Shown here piece by piece: positions 33,459-42,969 of a DNA stretch of 64,000 nt. How positions within the stretch are numbered: the first letter of the stretch is position 1; each line of letters starts with the position of its first letter. The translations under genes and the position numbers were made by a program. Location: the NCBI GenBank assembly GCA_015233365.1, contig JADFXU010000007.1, forward strand, positions 1 to 64,000. The letters run 5' to 3'. The notes beneath the pieces are model-generated. The model searched no databases. It was given only the letters and a program-made list of their open reading frames with translations, and was not told the origin of the DNA. Source of the stretch: Nitrospirota bacterium. GTDB lineage: Bacteria > Nitrospirota > Thermodesulfovibrionia > Thermodesulfovibrionales > Dissulfurispiraceae.

Positions 33459-33574
33459 CCGTAAAGCGTGATGCGTAATGCGTGATGCCTATACAAACAA
33501 CTGCTGAATAAATATTGTTCCATCCGGTGTCTTTAATCTTTTACTCATCACTCATCACGGACTGCGCTTTACGG
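33459..33574. repeat. Imperfect inverted repeat of degenerate 'gtgatgcgtaatgcgtgatg' type
   Basis: ccgtaaagcgtgatgcgtaatgcgtgatg (33459..33487) versus catcactcatcacggactgcgctttacgg (33546..33574). Confidence 0.6.
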
Positions 33575-33611
33575 ATTTTTGCAGCATGGATTTTTTATAA
33601 TATTGCAGGGT

Positions 33612-35390
33612 ATGTCGTCCTTTAAGTGGCAAAAGTTCATAGTAATAGCTGTTCTGGCAATGTCCCTCGGCGCCTTCGGCGGCTTTGTCTACTGGAGCCT
33701 TTCAGATCTGCCTGAAGTCAGGTCCCTTGAGGGCTATACTCCTATGGAGTCTTCTTTCGTCTATTCCGCGGACGGCAAAGTGCTGGCAGAATTCTATCTT
33801 GAAAGAAGAAATTTCATACCGCATTACAAGATACCCGACATGGTGAAGAAAGCGTTCATAGCTATCGAGGACCAGCGGTTTTACTCTCACCCCGGCGTTG
33901 ATTTCATAGGTATACTCCGCGCGCTTTACCGGGACATCATGGCAAAGAGCATCGTTGAGGGCGGAAGCACCATCACCCAGCAGTTGACGAAGATGCTGTT
34001 CCTGAGGCCGGAAAAAAGCTTTTCGAGAAAAATAAAAGAAGCTGTTATTTCCGTGCAGATCGAAAAGCGTTACACCAAAGACGAGATATTGGGCATGTAT
34101 CTTAATAAGGCGTATTTCGGTGCGCGTGCATACGGCATAGAGGCTGCAGCCCAGACTTATTTCGGCAAGTCCGTCAACGATATGACAATTGCCGAAGCCG
34201 CAATGCTTGCGGGACTGCAGCGTGCCCCTGCAACGTACTCTCCCTTCAGGAATTCAGAAAAAACATCCGTGCGGAGACAGCTCGTTTTAAGAAAAATGCT
34301 TGAAAACGGCTTCCTGACCTTGAAGGAATATCAACAGGCCAACGAAGAGCCCCTGCCGACCGCAGCCCACCACAGAAAATATGAGGCCCCGTACTTTGTC
34401 GAGATCGTGAGACAGCAGCTCGAAGCACGGTATGGCGAAAAAATATACACCTCGGGCCTGAGAGTATACTCAACCATCGACTACTCTTTGCAGCAAATTG
34501 CTGAAGAGGCTGTGAGGAACGGCATTGCCATTCTCGAAAAACGTGTAAAACCTGGTGTTCAGTCTGCCTTGATAGCAATAGATCCGCGCGAAGGCTCAGT
34601 GAAGGCCATGGTAGGCGGCACGGATTTTTGGGAAACGCAATTCAACAGGGCCACGCACGCCCTGCGGCAGCCCGGTTCGGCATTCAAACCTTTCGTTTAT
34701 GCAACTGCCCTGGAATCCGGGATGTCGACAGACGATGCAATCCTTGATGAACCGATATCCTTTCCCGGCCCGAAACCCAATTCCACATGGTCGCCCAAGA
34801 ATTACGATAACGAGTACCACGGGTATGTTCCCCTGAAAACAGCTATTGCCCTTTCTTTGAACACTGCCACGGTGCGTCTGGCCCATGATGTAGGCATCGA
34901 TAAAGTGATAGCCCTTGCCAAACGATGCGGGATCAAAAGCACTCTTCAGCCCTATTTGCCGATCGCCCTCGGCGCTTCTGATGTCACTCTGCAGGATTTG
35001 ACCTCTGCATACGGAGTGTTTGCTACCGGCAGACGGACCGAACCCCTGACATATACCAAGATCCTCAACAGGGACGGCGTCCCCATTGAAGAAGTCCACC
35101 CATCCTCAGAGGAAGTGCTTCCCCAGGATACACTCGACAAAATGAAAGAGCTCCTGCGGGCAGTCGTCGAATCCGGGACCGCTGTAAAAGCCAAGGAGCT
35201 TAACCGGATGGTTTACGGCAAGACAGGCACGACAAACGAGTTTTCGGATGCATGGTTCATAGGATTTGACGACAAGCTGGTTGTCGGCGTCTGGGTGGGA
35301 CGGGACGACCACAAACCTATAGGACCCAAAGAAACAGGTGCGCATGCCGCGCTGCCCATATGGATGGATTTCATGAAGCATTCGCAATAA
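33612..35390 (+). CDS. Penicillin-binding protein 1A-type bifunctional transglycosylase/transpeptidase
   Basis: IEDQRFYSHPGVDFIGILRA, GGSTITQQLTKMLFL; RQPGSAFKPFVY; KTGTTNEFSDAWFIG. Confidence 0.95.
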   Translation: MSSFKWQKFIVIAVLAMSLGAFGGFVYWSLSDLPEVRSLEGYTPMESSFVYSADGKVLAEFYLERRNFIPHYKIPDMVKKAFIAIEDQRFYSHPGVDFIGILRALYRDIMAKSIVEGGSTITQQLTKMLFLRPEKSFSRKIKEAVISVQIEKRYTKDEILGMYLNKAYFGARAYGIEAAAQTYFGKSVNDMTIAEAAMLAGLQRAPATYSPFRNSEKTSVRRQLVLRKMLENGFLTLKEYQQANEEPLPTAAHHRKYEAPYFVEIVRQQLEARYGEKIYTSGLRVYSTIDYSLQQIAEEAVRNGIAILEKRVKPGVQSALIAIDPREGSVKAMVGGTDFWETQFNRATHALRQPGSAFKPFVYATALESGMSTDDAILDEPISFPGPKPNSTWSPKNYDNEYHGYVPLKTAIALSLNTATVRLAHDVGIDKVIALAKRCGIKSTLQPYLPIALGASDVTLQDLTSAYGVFATGRRTEPLTYTKILNRDGVPIEEVHPSSEEVLPQDTLDKMKELLRAVVESGTAVKAKELNRMVYGKTGTTNEFSDAWFIGFDDKLVVGVWVGRDDHKPIGPKETGAHAALPIWMDFMKHSQ

Positions 35391-35405
35391 TGCGGAGTAG
35401 TCAGT

Positions 35406-35575
35406 AGGGAATATGGCATATCAGTATTCCGGCAAAATAGCACGGGTGAGCTGGAGCAGGGGCGAGTAACGCCGAGCCCCGGACGAGAATGGGCACGCAC
35501 TAAACTGTTAGTTAAAATTAGTGTTGGCAGGGAAGTAGTTTTATTTTGCCGGAATACTGATATGCCATATTCCCT
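35406..35575. repeat. MITE-like element with perfect 34-bp terminal inverted repeats
   Basis: 35406..35439 is the exact reverse complement of 35542..35575. Confidence 0.85.
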
Positions 35576-35618
35576 GGACAAGTAATAACCTTCTCGAAAA
35601 TGATACAATAATTACTCT

Positions 35619-36398
35619 ATGGGAAAAACAATTGTGATCGCCAATCAAAAAGGCGGGGTTGGGAAAACAACCACGACCGTCAACTTGTCGGCCTCTCTTG
35701 CCCTTGCAGAAAAGGATATTCTCGTCATTGATACAGACCCCCAGGGCAATCTGACCAGCGGGCTGGGAATAAACCGCGACAATCTCCAAAAGAGTCTTTA
35801 CGACGTCTACGCGGGCAGGGGAACGCTGGAAGAGACGATCATCGGGACTGCGGTGCCGCATCTGTATATTGTCCCTTCCACCATAGATCTGCTCGGCGCT
35901 GAAATAGAATTGGTGCAAAAGGACGGACGTGAAAGAATCCTGTCCGGTCAGATCGCACCTATAAAGCATAAGTACAAGTACATCTTCATCGACTGCCCCC
36001 CGTCGCTCGGCCTCCTCACACTTAACGGGCTTGTCGCGGCTGATTCCGTGATAGTGCCTGTGCAGTGCGAGTATTATTCCCTCGAAGGTCTCGGCCTGCT
36101 CTCAAGAACGCTCAAACTGATACAGGGATCGTTCAATCCGTCGCTTGATATAGAGGGCATACTGCTCACCATGTTCGACGCCAGGAATACACTCTCGCAT
36201 CAAGTAGTTAGTGAGGTCAGGAGATTCTTTAACGAGAAGGTATATAACACCCTGATACCACGGAACGTCACGCTCAGCGAGGCCCCGAGCCACGGCATGC
36301 CGGCGATACTCTATGATGTGCGGTCTAAAGGCGCCCAGAGCTATCTATCACTTGCAAAGGAGATGTTGAATGAAAACGGCATTAGGCAGGGGGCTTGA
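35619..36398 (+). CDS. parA: ParA/Soj chromosome partitioning ATPase
   Basis: VIANQKGGVGKTTTTVNLSASLA deviant Walker A; followed by parB. Confidence 0.95.
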   Translation: MGKTIVIANQKGGVGKTTTTVNLSASLALAEKDILVIDTDPQGNLTSGLGINRDNLQKSLYDVYAGRGTLEETIIGTAVPHLYIVPSTIDLLGAEIELVQKDGRERILSGQIAPIKHKYKYIFIDCPPSLGLLTLNGLVAADSVIVPVQCEYYSLEGLGLLSRTLKLIQGSFNPSLDIEGILLTMFDARNTLSHQVVSEVRRFFNEKVYNTLIPRNVTLSEAPSHGMPAILYDVRSKGAQSYLSLAKEMLNENGIRQGA

Positions 36399-37212
36399 AG
36401 CACTGCTCCCGGAAAAGGGCGACGAAGTAATCAAAATCGACATTGAGAAGATTCTGCCTAATGAGTACCAGCCGAGAAAGGTATTCAGGGACGATGCACT
36501 CCAGGACCTTTCCGCCTCCATCAAGGAAAAAGGAGTGCTCCAGCCGGTGCTGGTATCCAGGGTCGGAGACGGGACCTTCAAGCTGATTGCCGGTGAGAGG
36601 CGGTGGCGGGCCGCGCATCTGGCTGGACTGAGAAAGATACCGGCCCTCATTAAGGAGGTCTCTTCCCAGGACGCTATAGAAATGGCCCTCATAGAGAATA
36701 TTCAGCGTGAAGATCTCAATCCCATAGAAACCGCGGAGGCATTGAACCGCCTTTCCAGGGACTTTAATCTTACGCAGGAGACCCTGTCACAGCGTGTCGG
36801 CAAAGACCGCGCGACCGTTGCCAATTATCTGCGCATCCTCAAGCTGCCCGACGAGATAAAGGCCCTCGTTAACGACGGGAGCCTGTCAATGGGGCATGCC
36901 AAGGCGCTCCTTTCCATCGAAGGGAGACAGAAGCAAATCGAAGCAGCAAGGAATATTGTAAACCGGGGATTGAGTGTGAGGGAGACCGAGGCCCTGTGCA
37001 AGAAATTGTCCGGGTCAGCCGGGTCGGGCGAATCCAAGGTAAAAAAGAAGCCGGTCAAACTCCCGGAAGTGGCAGACCTCGAAGACAGGCTTACACAGGC
37101 CTTCGGCACTAAAGTGAGAATATATCACAAAGACAAGAAGGGGAAGATAGAGATCGAATACTATTCCCTGGAAGAACTCGACAGATTGCTGGAACAGCTG
37201 CTGCAGGAGTAA
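36370..37212 (+). CDS. parB: ParB/Spo0J chromosome partitioning protein
   Basis: LIAGERRWRAAHLAGL, ALIENIQREDLNPIETAEAL. Confidence 0.95.
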   Translation: MKTALGRGLEALLPEKGDEVIKIDIEKILPNEYQPRKVFRDDALQDLSASIKEKGVLQPVLVSRVGDGTFKLIAGERRWRAAHLAGLRKIPALIKEVSSQDAIEMALIENIQREDLNPIETAEALNRLSRDFNLTQETLSQRVGKDRATVANYLRILKLPDEIKALVNDGSLSMGHAKALLSIEGRQKQIEAARNIVNRGLSVRETEALCKKLSGSAGSGESKVKKKPVKLPEVADLEDRLTQAFGTKVRIYHKDKKGKIEIEYYSLEELDRLLEQLLQE

Positions 37213-37220
37213 CCTTCGGC

Positions 37221-37604
37221 TTATATCAATATCCTGGATATGGATATCATCAGCTCTTCAGTAGTGCCGAGTTTTGAAAATATAAAGTTGTCCCCTGCTA
37301 TGCCTTTCATGTCCCTGACATCCTCTTCATTTGCAAGGGCTGTGAGGAATGCTATCACTATGTCCTTTGTGTCTTTATTTCCCTTCAGTGCAGCAGCCAC
37401 AGTCATTCCGTCCATTTCAGGCATTAAAATATCAAGCAGAATAAGGTCCGGTTTGTTTTCTTTTGCAAGTTTCATAACGTCATTCGGATTTGTTGTCGTC
37501 AACACCTCAAAAGGCCCTCTTTTTTCTAGGTTCAATTTCAAGAGCGTGCAAAAGTTGGTTTCGTCATCAACTAACAATATCTTCTTTAAGTGTTTTTCTT
37601 GCAT
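37221..37604 (-). CDS. Single-domain response regulator
   Basis: KKILLVDDETNFCTLL...LILLDILMPEMDGMTVAAAL; no output domain. Confidence 0.9.
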   Translation of the reverse strand: MQEKHLKKILLVDDETNFCTLLKLNLEKRGPFEVLTTTNPNDVMKLAKENKPDLILLDILMPEMDGMTVAAALKGNKDTKDIVIAFLTALANEEDVRDMKGIAGDNFIFSKLGTTEELMISISRILI

Positions 37605-37652
37605 CTTACCTCCAAGGTAAATGCTTATAAAAAACCTTACCTGCTTTTGGTT

Positions 37653-38546
37653 TCATTCTGCAACCCCTTCTTTTATTTCATTCACATGACATGGCAGCTC
37701 AATAATTACACCTGTGCCCCCGCCGGGTTTATTTTCTATTTTTATGTCACCCTTATGTTTTTGGATAATGCCTTTAACAACAGACAGCCCGAGCCCGGTC
37801 CCGCCGGATTTCTTTCTGGTGGTATAGAAAGGATCGAAAATTCTTTGCTTGTCTTCGTCCGAAATTCCGTGGCCGGTATCTGTAATTACGATCCGTACAA
37901 TTTTCCTGTTATGGATATTTTTGGCGCTTTCAGCAGCTATAGTGATGGCGCCGCCCTCAGGCATTGCCTCCGCAGCATTCGTCAGCAGGTTGATAAACAC
38001 CTGTTTCATCTGATTGGGGTCAACTTTTACCATCGGCAAACCATGTGAAAAGTCTCTGGCGATTCTTATCTGTTTAAGGCTGAATATGTGATCGACAAAA
38101 GACAATGTTTCATCTATGACCATGGCCAGGTCTATTTCCTCAAGTGCAGGCGCGCTTTCTCTTGAAAAAGTCAGCAGGTCTTTGGTTATTTTGCTTGCCC
38201 TGAAAACCGCGTCTTTCATCATGGCCAAAACATCGCCGACATCTTCCTTCAGCAATGAAATCTCGAGTAATTCTATCCCCTGGAGGATGATTGCGAGAGG
38301 GTTTTTTATTTCATGGGCGACCCCGGCAGACAATACACCAAGAGACGCCATTTTCTCATCCTGGATAAGCCGTGATTCCGCTGAGAGCAACCGCTCATAG
38401 CGTTTTTCGATTTCGAGCAACGCCTGCTGATCGCTCTCTTTTTCCTGTTGGTGTTCAGACCCCGCCTTTTTAAGTTCGGCGTTCTGCCGGCGCAACGCTG
38501 CCAATTCAGTTATAAGCTGCTCTTTCGTTTTATTAATGTCTTTCAT
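37653..38546 (-). CDS. Soluble sensor histidine kinase
   Basis: LSAGVAHEIKNPLAIILQGIELLE, GGTGLGLSVVKGIIQKHKG; no obvious TM. Confidence 0.92.
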   Translation of the reverse strand: MKDINKTKEQLITELAALRRQNAELKKAGSEHQQEKESDQQALLEIEKRYERLLSAESRLIQDEKMASLGVLSAGVAHEIKNPLAIILQGIELLEISLLKEDVGDVLAMMKDAVFRASKITKDLLTFSRESAPALEEIDLAMVIDETLSFVDHIFSLKQIRIARDFSHGLPMVKVDPNQMKQVFINLLTNAAEAMPEGGAITIAAESAKNIHNRKIVRIVITDTGHGISDEDKQRIFDPFYTTRKKSGGTGLGLSVVKGIIQKHKGDIKIENKPGGGTGVIIELPCHVNEIKEGVAE

Positions 38547-38726
38547 GTAAACACCGAAACAGTTTAATGTCAGGCGCCTCTGTTACTAGTTTGCAAGGAT
38601 TTTACAGGAATTGCAACAATCATCCCTGGCCCCCCGGATCTGCGCACAATAACTGTTTCGGGAAACTTTATTTCAACAGCAAACTTTTTTGTGCTTTTGT
38701 CTGTAATTATATTATCATGGATTGTA

Positions 38727-39848
38727 ATGGACAACAGCGATTTATTAAGCGAAATAAAGGAATTGCGGGAACGCCTGAGAAACCTGGAACTATCGGAAGA
38801 AAAGCGGATATCTGCAGAGGACCGGTTGCAGGTTTCTGAACCCGAAAAGTTTGAGCGTGAACAGGGAAAGCCCGGCGTGGAGGCGGAACTCTCTCTCGGG
38901 CAGATGCTGGGCACGAGCGGCAAAATGAGGGAGATAATCGAACAGATACGCCGGATCGCAAAGACGGATTTTACTGTCCTGCTCCAGGGGGAAACAGGAG
39001 TAGGAAAGTCATTTGTTGCAGGCATAATCCATAAGTTAAGTCCGCGCGCCAATAATCCATTCATAAAAATTGATATCGGGACCATACCCGAGACCCTCCT
39101 GGAAAGCGAACTTTTCGGATATGAGAAAGGCGCCTTCACAGGAGCCGACAAAAAAAGAAAAGGCATATTCGAGCTTGCCGCTGACGGCGGGACCGTATTC
39201 ATTGATGAACTCGAAAACATGACTCCATATGCTCAAAGCAGGTTCCTGACAGTCATCGAGGAAAAAAAATTTCATCCGCTGGGAAGCTCGGAAACAAGGG
39301 ACATAGATGTACGCATAATCTCCGCTACAAACAAGGAAATAAAAGAGGCCCTGGCAGGGAAGACCATCAGGAAGGACCTGTTTTACCGTCTGAGTGAATT
39401 TATCGTAACCATTCCTCCATTGAGAGAGCGGGTTGACGACATCCCATTTCTTGCGCAGAAATTTCTGGCTGAAGCTGAAGTCAAACTGAATGCCCCGGTG
39501 AAAAAATTCAGTGAAGAAATATTTGAAGTCCTCAAGAGGTATCCATGGCCGGGAAATGTCAGGGAATTAAGAAATATTGTTATGAGGAGGGCTGTGCTCA
39601 TGTCCCAGATCCATTCAATAAAGCCCGGTGACATGGAATTCTTGCTCGCTGACACGCAGGGGAGCACAGAATCTTTCGATCTGTTGCCGCTCAAGGAACT
39701 TACCACCATGGCTGTCAGAGATGTTGAAAAAAAGGCGATAAGAAAGGCATTGGAATTAACAAAGGGCAATAAGTCGAAAGCTGCGTCGCTTCTTCAGATA
39801 AATTACAAGACGCTCCTTATAAAGATCCAGGAATACAATTTATCATAA
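38727..39848 (+). CDS. Sigma54-dependent activator lacking a receiver domain
   Basis: GETGVGKSFVAGIIHKLS, GAFTGADKKRKG, Fis-type HTH; short coiled N-terminus instead of REC. Confidence 0.93.
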   Translation: MDNSDLLSEIKELRERLRNLELSEEKRISAEDRLQVSEPEKFEREQGKPGVEAELSLGQMLGTSGKMREIIEQIRRIAKTDFTVLLQGETGVGKSFVAGIIHKLSPRANNPFIKIDIGTIPETLLESELFGYEKGAFTGADKKRKGIFELAADGGTVFIDELENMTPYAQSRFLTVIEEKKFHPLGSSETRDIDVRIISATNKEIKEALAGKTIRKDLFYRLSEFIVTIPPLRERVDDIPFLAQKFLAEAEVKLNAPVKKFSEEIFEVLKRYPWPGNVRELRNIVMRRAVLMSQIHSIKPGDMEFLLADTQGSTESFDLLPLKELTTMAVRDVEKKAIRKALELTKGNKSKAASLLQINYKTLLIKIQEYNLS

Positions 39849-39965
39849 GGGTCGCAGACCCTGAAATCCCTTTTTATGGTTTCTGCACCATAAATTATGG
39901 GGTCAATCCCATAGTTTCCACGAGGTCCTGCTTTAAATATTCTTTAGATTCAAAAGCCCTTCAGT

Positions 39966-39980
39966 TGGCACTGTTCTTGT
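39966..39980 (+). promoter_or_regulatory. Probable sigma54 -24/-12 promoter
   Basis: TGGCACTGTTCTTGT: TGGCAC-N5-TTGT (one deviation from TTGC) upstream of the 78-aa ORF. Confidence 0.65.
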
Positions 39981-40067
39981 AATACTAATTTTCAAACGAT
40001 GCAACAAATAGCGGTTTTTGGAATCTGTTATCAATAATATCAAACTGTTTTACAAGGAGGACATTTT

Positions 40068-40304
40068 ATGAGCGGAGGAATCGGGGGTATCGGCGGTGCG
40101 GGTAATATGGGCATGTCCCAGATGTCATCAGTGGCCCAGACTAACACAGATATGACAACGTTGAGCATACACAAGAAAAAACATCACGGAGAGGACAACT
40201 CATTTGCTGCCCAGCTCATCACCCTCAATACCCAAAATGCACATGGCGTTCAGTCCGCGTCCGGTGGAGGGGCAGTTGGGATGAACGTAAATAAGTTCGT
40301 TTGA
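40068..40304 (+). CDS. Small Gly/Met/His-containing protein (78 aa)
   Basis: MSGGIGGIGGAGNMGMSQMSS...; strong SD (aaggagg). Confidence 0.75.
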   Translation: MSGGIGGIGGAGNMGMSQMSSVAQTNTDMTTLSIHKKKHHGEDNSFAAQLITLNTQNAHGVQSASGGGAVGMNVNKFV

Positions 40305-40350
40305 TTATCGGCACAGTAAGTATAAGCGCAATGTCGTATGGCCTTCGGGG

Positions 40351-40375
40351 GTCACGGTTTTTTTACAACCGTGAC
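40351..40375. terminator. Hairpin between convergent genes
   Basis: gtcacggtt-ttttac-aaccgtgac with T-rich loop region. Confidence 0.5.
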
Positions 40376-40908
40376 TTCAAATAGTCATCAACTGCTGACG
40401 ACCACGCCTTGTATCCTTTGTCGCTCACGTGGACACCGTCGTCGAGCAGGTACTCTTTTTTCGGTTCGGACCCAGGGCTCATAAAGATAGAGTACAAGTC
40501 GAGGTATTCCGCCTTGAAGTCTTTCGCCATCTGTTTCAGCGATTCATTGAGTTGCCTTATAATCGTGCCGTCGATCCATGGGATTCTTACCGGTAAAATG
40601 CTCTGTATCACTAACTTCGACCCGCTGAAAGAAGCGGCTATGGCCCTGATAACTTCCCTGTAGACCGCAATTATTTCGTAGTCTTCCATCGCTATATTAT
40701 TGATGCCTGTCATGACAAAAATAAAGTCAGGATTGCGGCCGCCTTTTTGTATGGCAGGAATGATTCTGTCCAAGCGCACCAAAAGACCTTCAACCGTCTC
40801 ACCTGAGACGCCCAGATTCAAGACATCACAGGCCGGGAAAGAACTCTGCCAATCGAAAAATTCTGTTAACGAATCGCCAATGAATACAAGAAGTTTTTTG
40901 TCGGGCAT
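40363..40908 (-). CDS. SGNH/GDSL-family hydrolase
   Basis: VFIGDSLTEFF, DDGVHVSDKGYKAW. Confidence 0.88.
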   Translation of the reverse strand: MPDKKLLVFIGDSLTEFFDWQSSFPACDVLNLGVSGETVEGLLVRLDRIIPAIQKGGRNPDFIFVMTGINNIAMEDYEIIAVYREVIRAIAASFSGSKLVIQSILPVRIPWIDGTIIRQLNESLKQMAKDFKAEYLDLYSIFMSPGSEPKKEYLLDDGVHVSDKGYKAWSSAVDDYLKSRL

Positions 40909-40938
40909 TATTGAATCTCCAATTCGTGTTTATCTGTT

Positions 40939-42882
40939 CTACAGGTGTTCCGGCGGTGTTCCGGGCTGGCACCCCGTGGTCTTTGATTCCTGTATTATGC
41001 GTCCCACCGCATTTCTGTCCAGGGTTTCTTCCTGTATAAGGGCTTCGGCAAGGCAATCAAGCGTGTGGCGGTTGTTCTTCAATATCTCCTCTGTCTTGGC
41101 CTCAGCATCGATCATCAACTGCCGTATTTCCTGGTCCATGACCCAGGCCATCTGTTCGCTGTACCGTTTCGGCATAGCAAGCTCCTTTCCCAAAAAGGGG
41201 TGCTCTTCTCCCCTGCCGAGCGATACGGGACCGACCTTGTCGCTCATTCCCCACTGTGCAACCATTTTTTCGGCAATCGCAGTGGCTTCCTTGAGATCGT
41301 TTTGCGCGCCGCTGCTCGTATCGTTGAAGACGAGCCTTTCCGCACCCATTCCGGCGAGAGCCACGCTCAGCCTGTTCATGAGATATGTCTTGGGATAATA
41401 ATGCCTGTCCTCCTCAGGCAGCAATTGTGTTACCCCCATTGCCATTCCCCTCGGAATAATACTCACTTTATGAATGGGATCGGTGTTGGGGAGTTCCCAT
41501 GCAACGAGCGTGTGCCCGGCTTCGTGGTAAGCGGTAATCCGTTTTTCCGTCTCACTTATAGGTTCACCTCTTATGACGCCCATCAGGACAATGTCCCTTG
41601 CCTCTTCAAAGTCGGCCATTGTTACCTTCTCGCGGTTTCTTCTTATAGCAATAAGCGCGGCCTCATTCGCCAGGTTTTCCAGATCTGCGCCTGTCATGCC
41701 GGGCGTGCCTCTTGCGACGCTGTCGAGATCAACATCGTCGGCCAGGACTTTTCCCCTAACATGCACTTCGAGAATACCCTTGCGCTCTTTCAACCCAGGC
41801 CGGTCGATCATGATATGGCGGTCAAACCTTCCGGGCCGGAGCAGGGCAGGATCGAGGACATCGGGCCTGTTGGTCGCAGCCATAACTATTACTTCCTCAT
41901 GAGGGTCAAATCCGTCCATTTCGCTAAGCAGTTGATTGAGTGTCTGCTCCCTTTCATCGTGCCCTCCTCCAAAGCCGGTCCCCCGGGTGCGTCCGACTGC
42001 ATCGATCTCATCGATGAAAATGATACTGGGCTGATTTTCTTTCGCCTTCTTGAACATGTCTCTCACGCGGGACGCCCCCACTCCGACAAACATCTCTATA
42101 AACTCCGAAGCGCTTATATTGAAGAAAGGGACCCCGGCTTCACCAGCCACCGCACGCGCCAGCAGAGTCTTTCCGGTGCCTGGATATCCTGCCAGCAGAA
42201 CACCTTTCGGGATTTTGGCGCCAAGTCTTTTGTATTTCTCAGGGTTTTTCAGAAACTCGATGGTTTCCTGCAGTTCCTGCTTCACATTGTCCATGCCGGC
42301 GACATCTTTAAACGTAGTGGTCGGTCTCTTTACATCATACAGTTTGGCCTTGCTCGCCCCGAAACTGAAAAGACCGCCGGGCCCCCCCTGCATCTGCTGG
42401 CTGCGCTTCATCAGCATTATCCAGAAACCTACTATGAGCAGGAGCGGAAGAAGACTGATGAGAAATTGGCCCCAGAATGAGGTCTTTTCAAGGGAAATTA
42501 CGTTTATTATGACCTTTTTGTCCCGGAGCCTGGCAATCAGCCCCTCTCCCTGAAAAGGGGGCAGGGAGGTCTGGAAATTCCTGACCTGGGCAGTTTTCTT
42601 ATCCTCAGGGAGCTGGATGGAAACCGCTTTATTGAATTCTCCAGTTACATCGAGGCCTTTTATTGTAACTGACTTTACATTGTCGGCATCCAGTTGTTCC
42701 ATAAACTGGGTGTAATTGACAGGATATTGTTCCTGCCCCTTCTGACCAACGACCCCGAGAAATCTCCCCCAGTAGATCATGACACCGATAATCACCAGCA
42801 AAGCTACCGCCATCCTCCATTGGGGATTTTTGAATCTCTGGGTCAAGTTTTCCTTATCAGGGGATTTGTCAGCCATGTTCAT
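40939..42882 (-). CDS. ftsH: ATP-dependent zinc metalloprotease FtsH
   Basis: [35 protein letters not shown]. Confidence 0.96.
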   Translation of the reverse strand: MNMADKSPDKENLTQRFKNPQWRMAVALLVIIGVMIYWGRFLGVVGQKGQEQYPVNYTQFMEQLDADNVKSVTIKGLDVTGEFNKAVSIQLPEDKKTAQVRNFQTSLPPFQGEGLIARLRDKKVIINVISLEKTSFWGQFLISLLPLLLIVGFWIMLMKRSQQMQGGPGGLFSFGASKAKLYDVKRPTTTFKDVAGMDNVKQELQETIEFLKNPEKYKRLGAKIPKGVLLAGYPGTGKTLLARAVAGEAGVPFFNISASEFIEMFVGVGASRVRDMFKKAKENQPSIIFIDEIDAVGRTRGTGFGGGHDEREQTLNQLLSEMDGFDPHEEVIVMAATNRPDVLDPALLRPGRFDRHIMIDRPGLKERKGILEVHVRGKVLADDVDLDSVARGTPGMTGADLENLANEAALIAIRRNREKVTMADFEEARDIVLMGVIRGEPISETEKRITAYHEAGHTLVAWELPNTDPIHKVSIIPRGMAMGVTQLLPEEDRHYYPKTYLMNRLSVALAGMGAERLVFNDTSSGAQNDLKEATAIAEKMVAQWGMSDKVGPVSLGRGEEHPFLGKELAMPKRYSEQMAWVMDQEIRQLMIDAEAKTEEILKNNRHTLDCLAEALIQEETLDRNAVGRIIQESKTTGCQPGTPPEHL

Positions 42883-42969
42883 CCTTCCCTATTATCTTAA
42901 ACCACTAACGGCAATATAGTATCATGATTTACAGGGAAGGGCAACGTAGGTTAAAAATGGTACAATTAA

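Noticed and set aside
35440-35541. Core of the 34-bp inverted-repeat element as a group II intron or attC site
   Set aside because: No domain V-like or canonical R'/R'' attC signatures could be matched; left as an unclassified MITE-like element.
35619-37212. Search for parS (TGTTTCACGTGAAACA) around parAB
   Set aside because: No convincing match; CACGTG occurrences elsewhere in the window lack the flanking consensus.
41065-42480. 471-aa ORF antisense to ftsH
   Set aside because: Shadow ORF of a conserved gene; no recognisable motif or start context.
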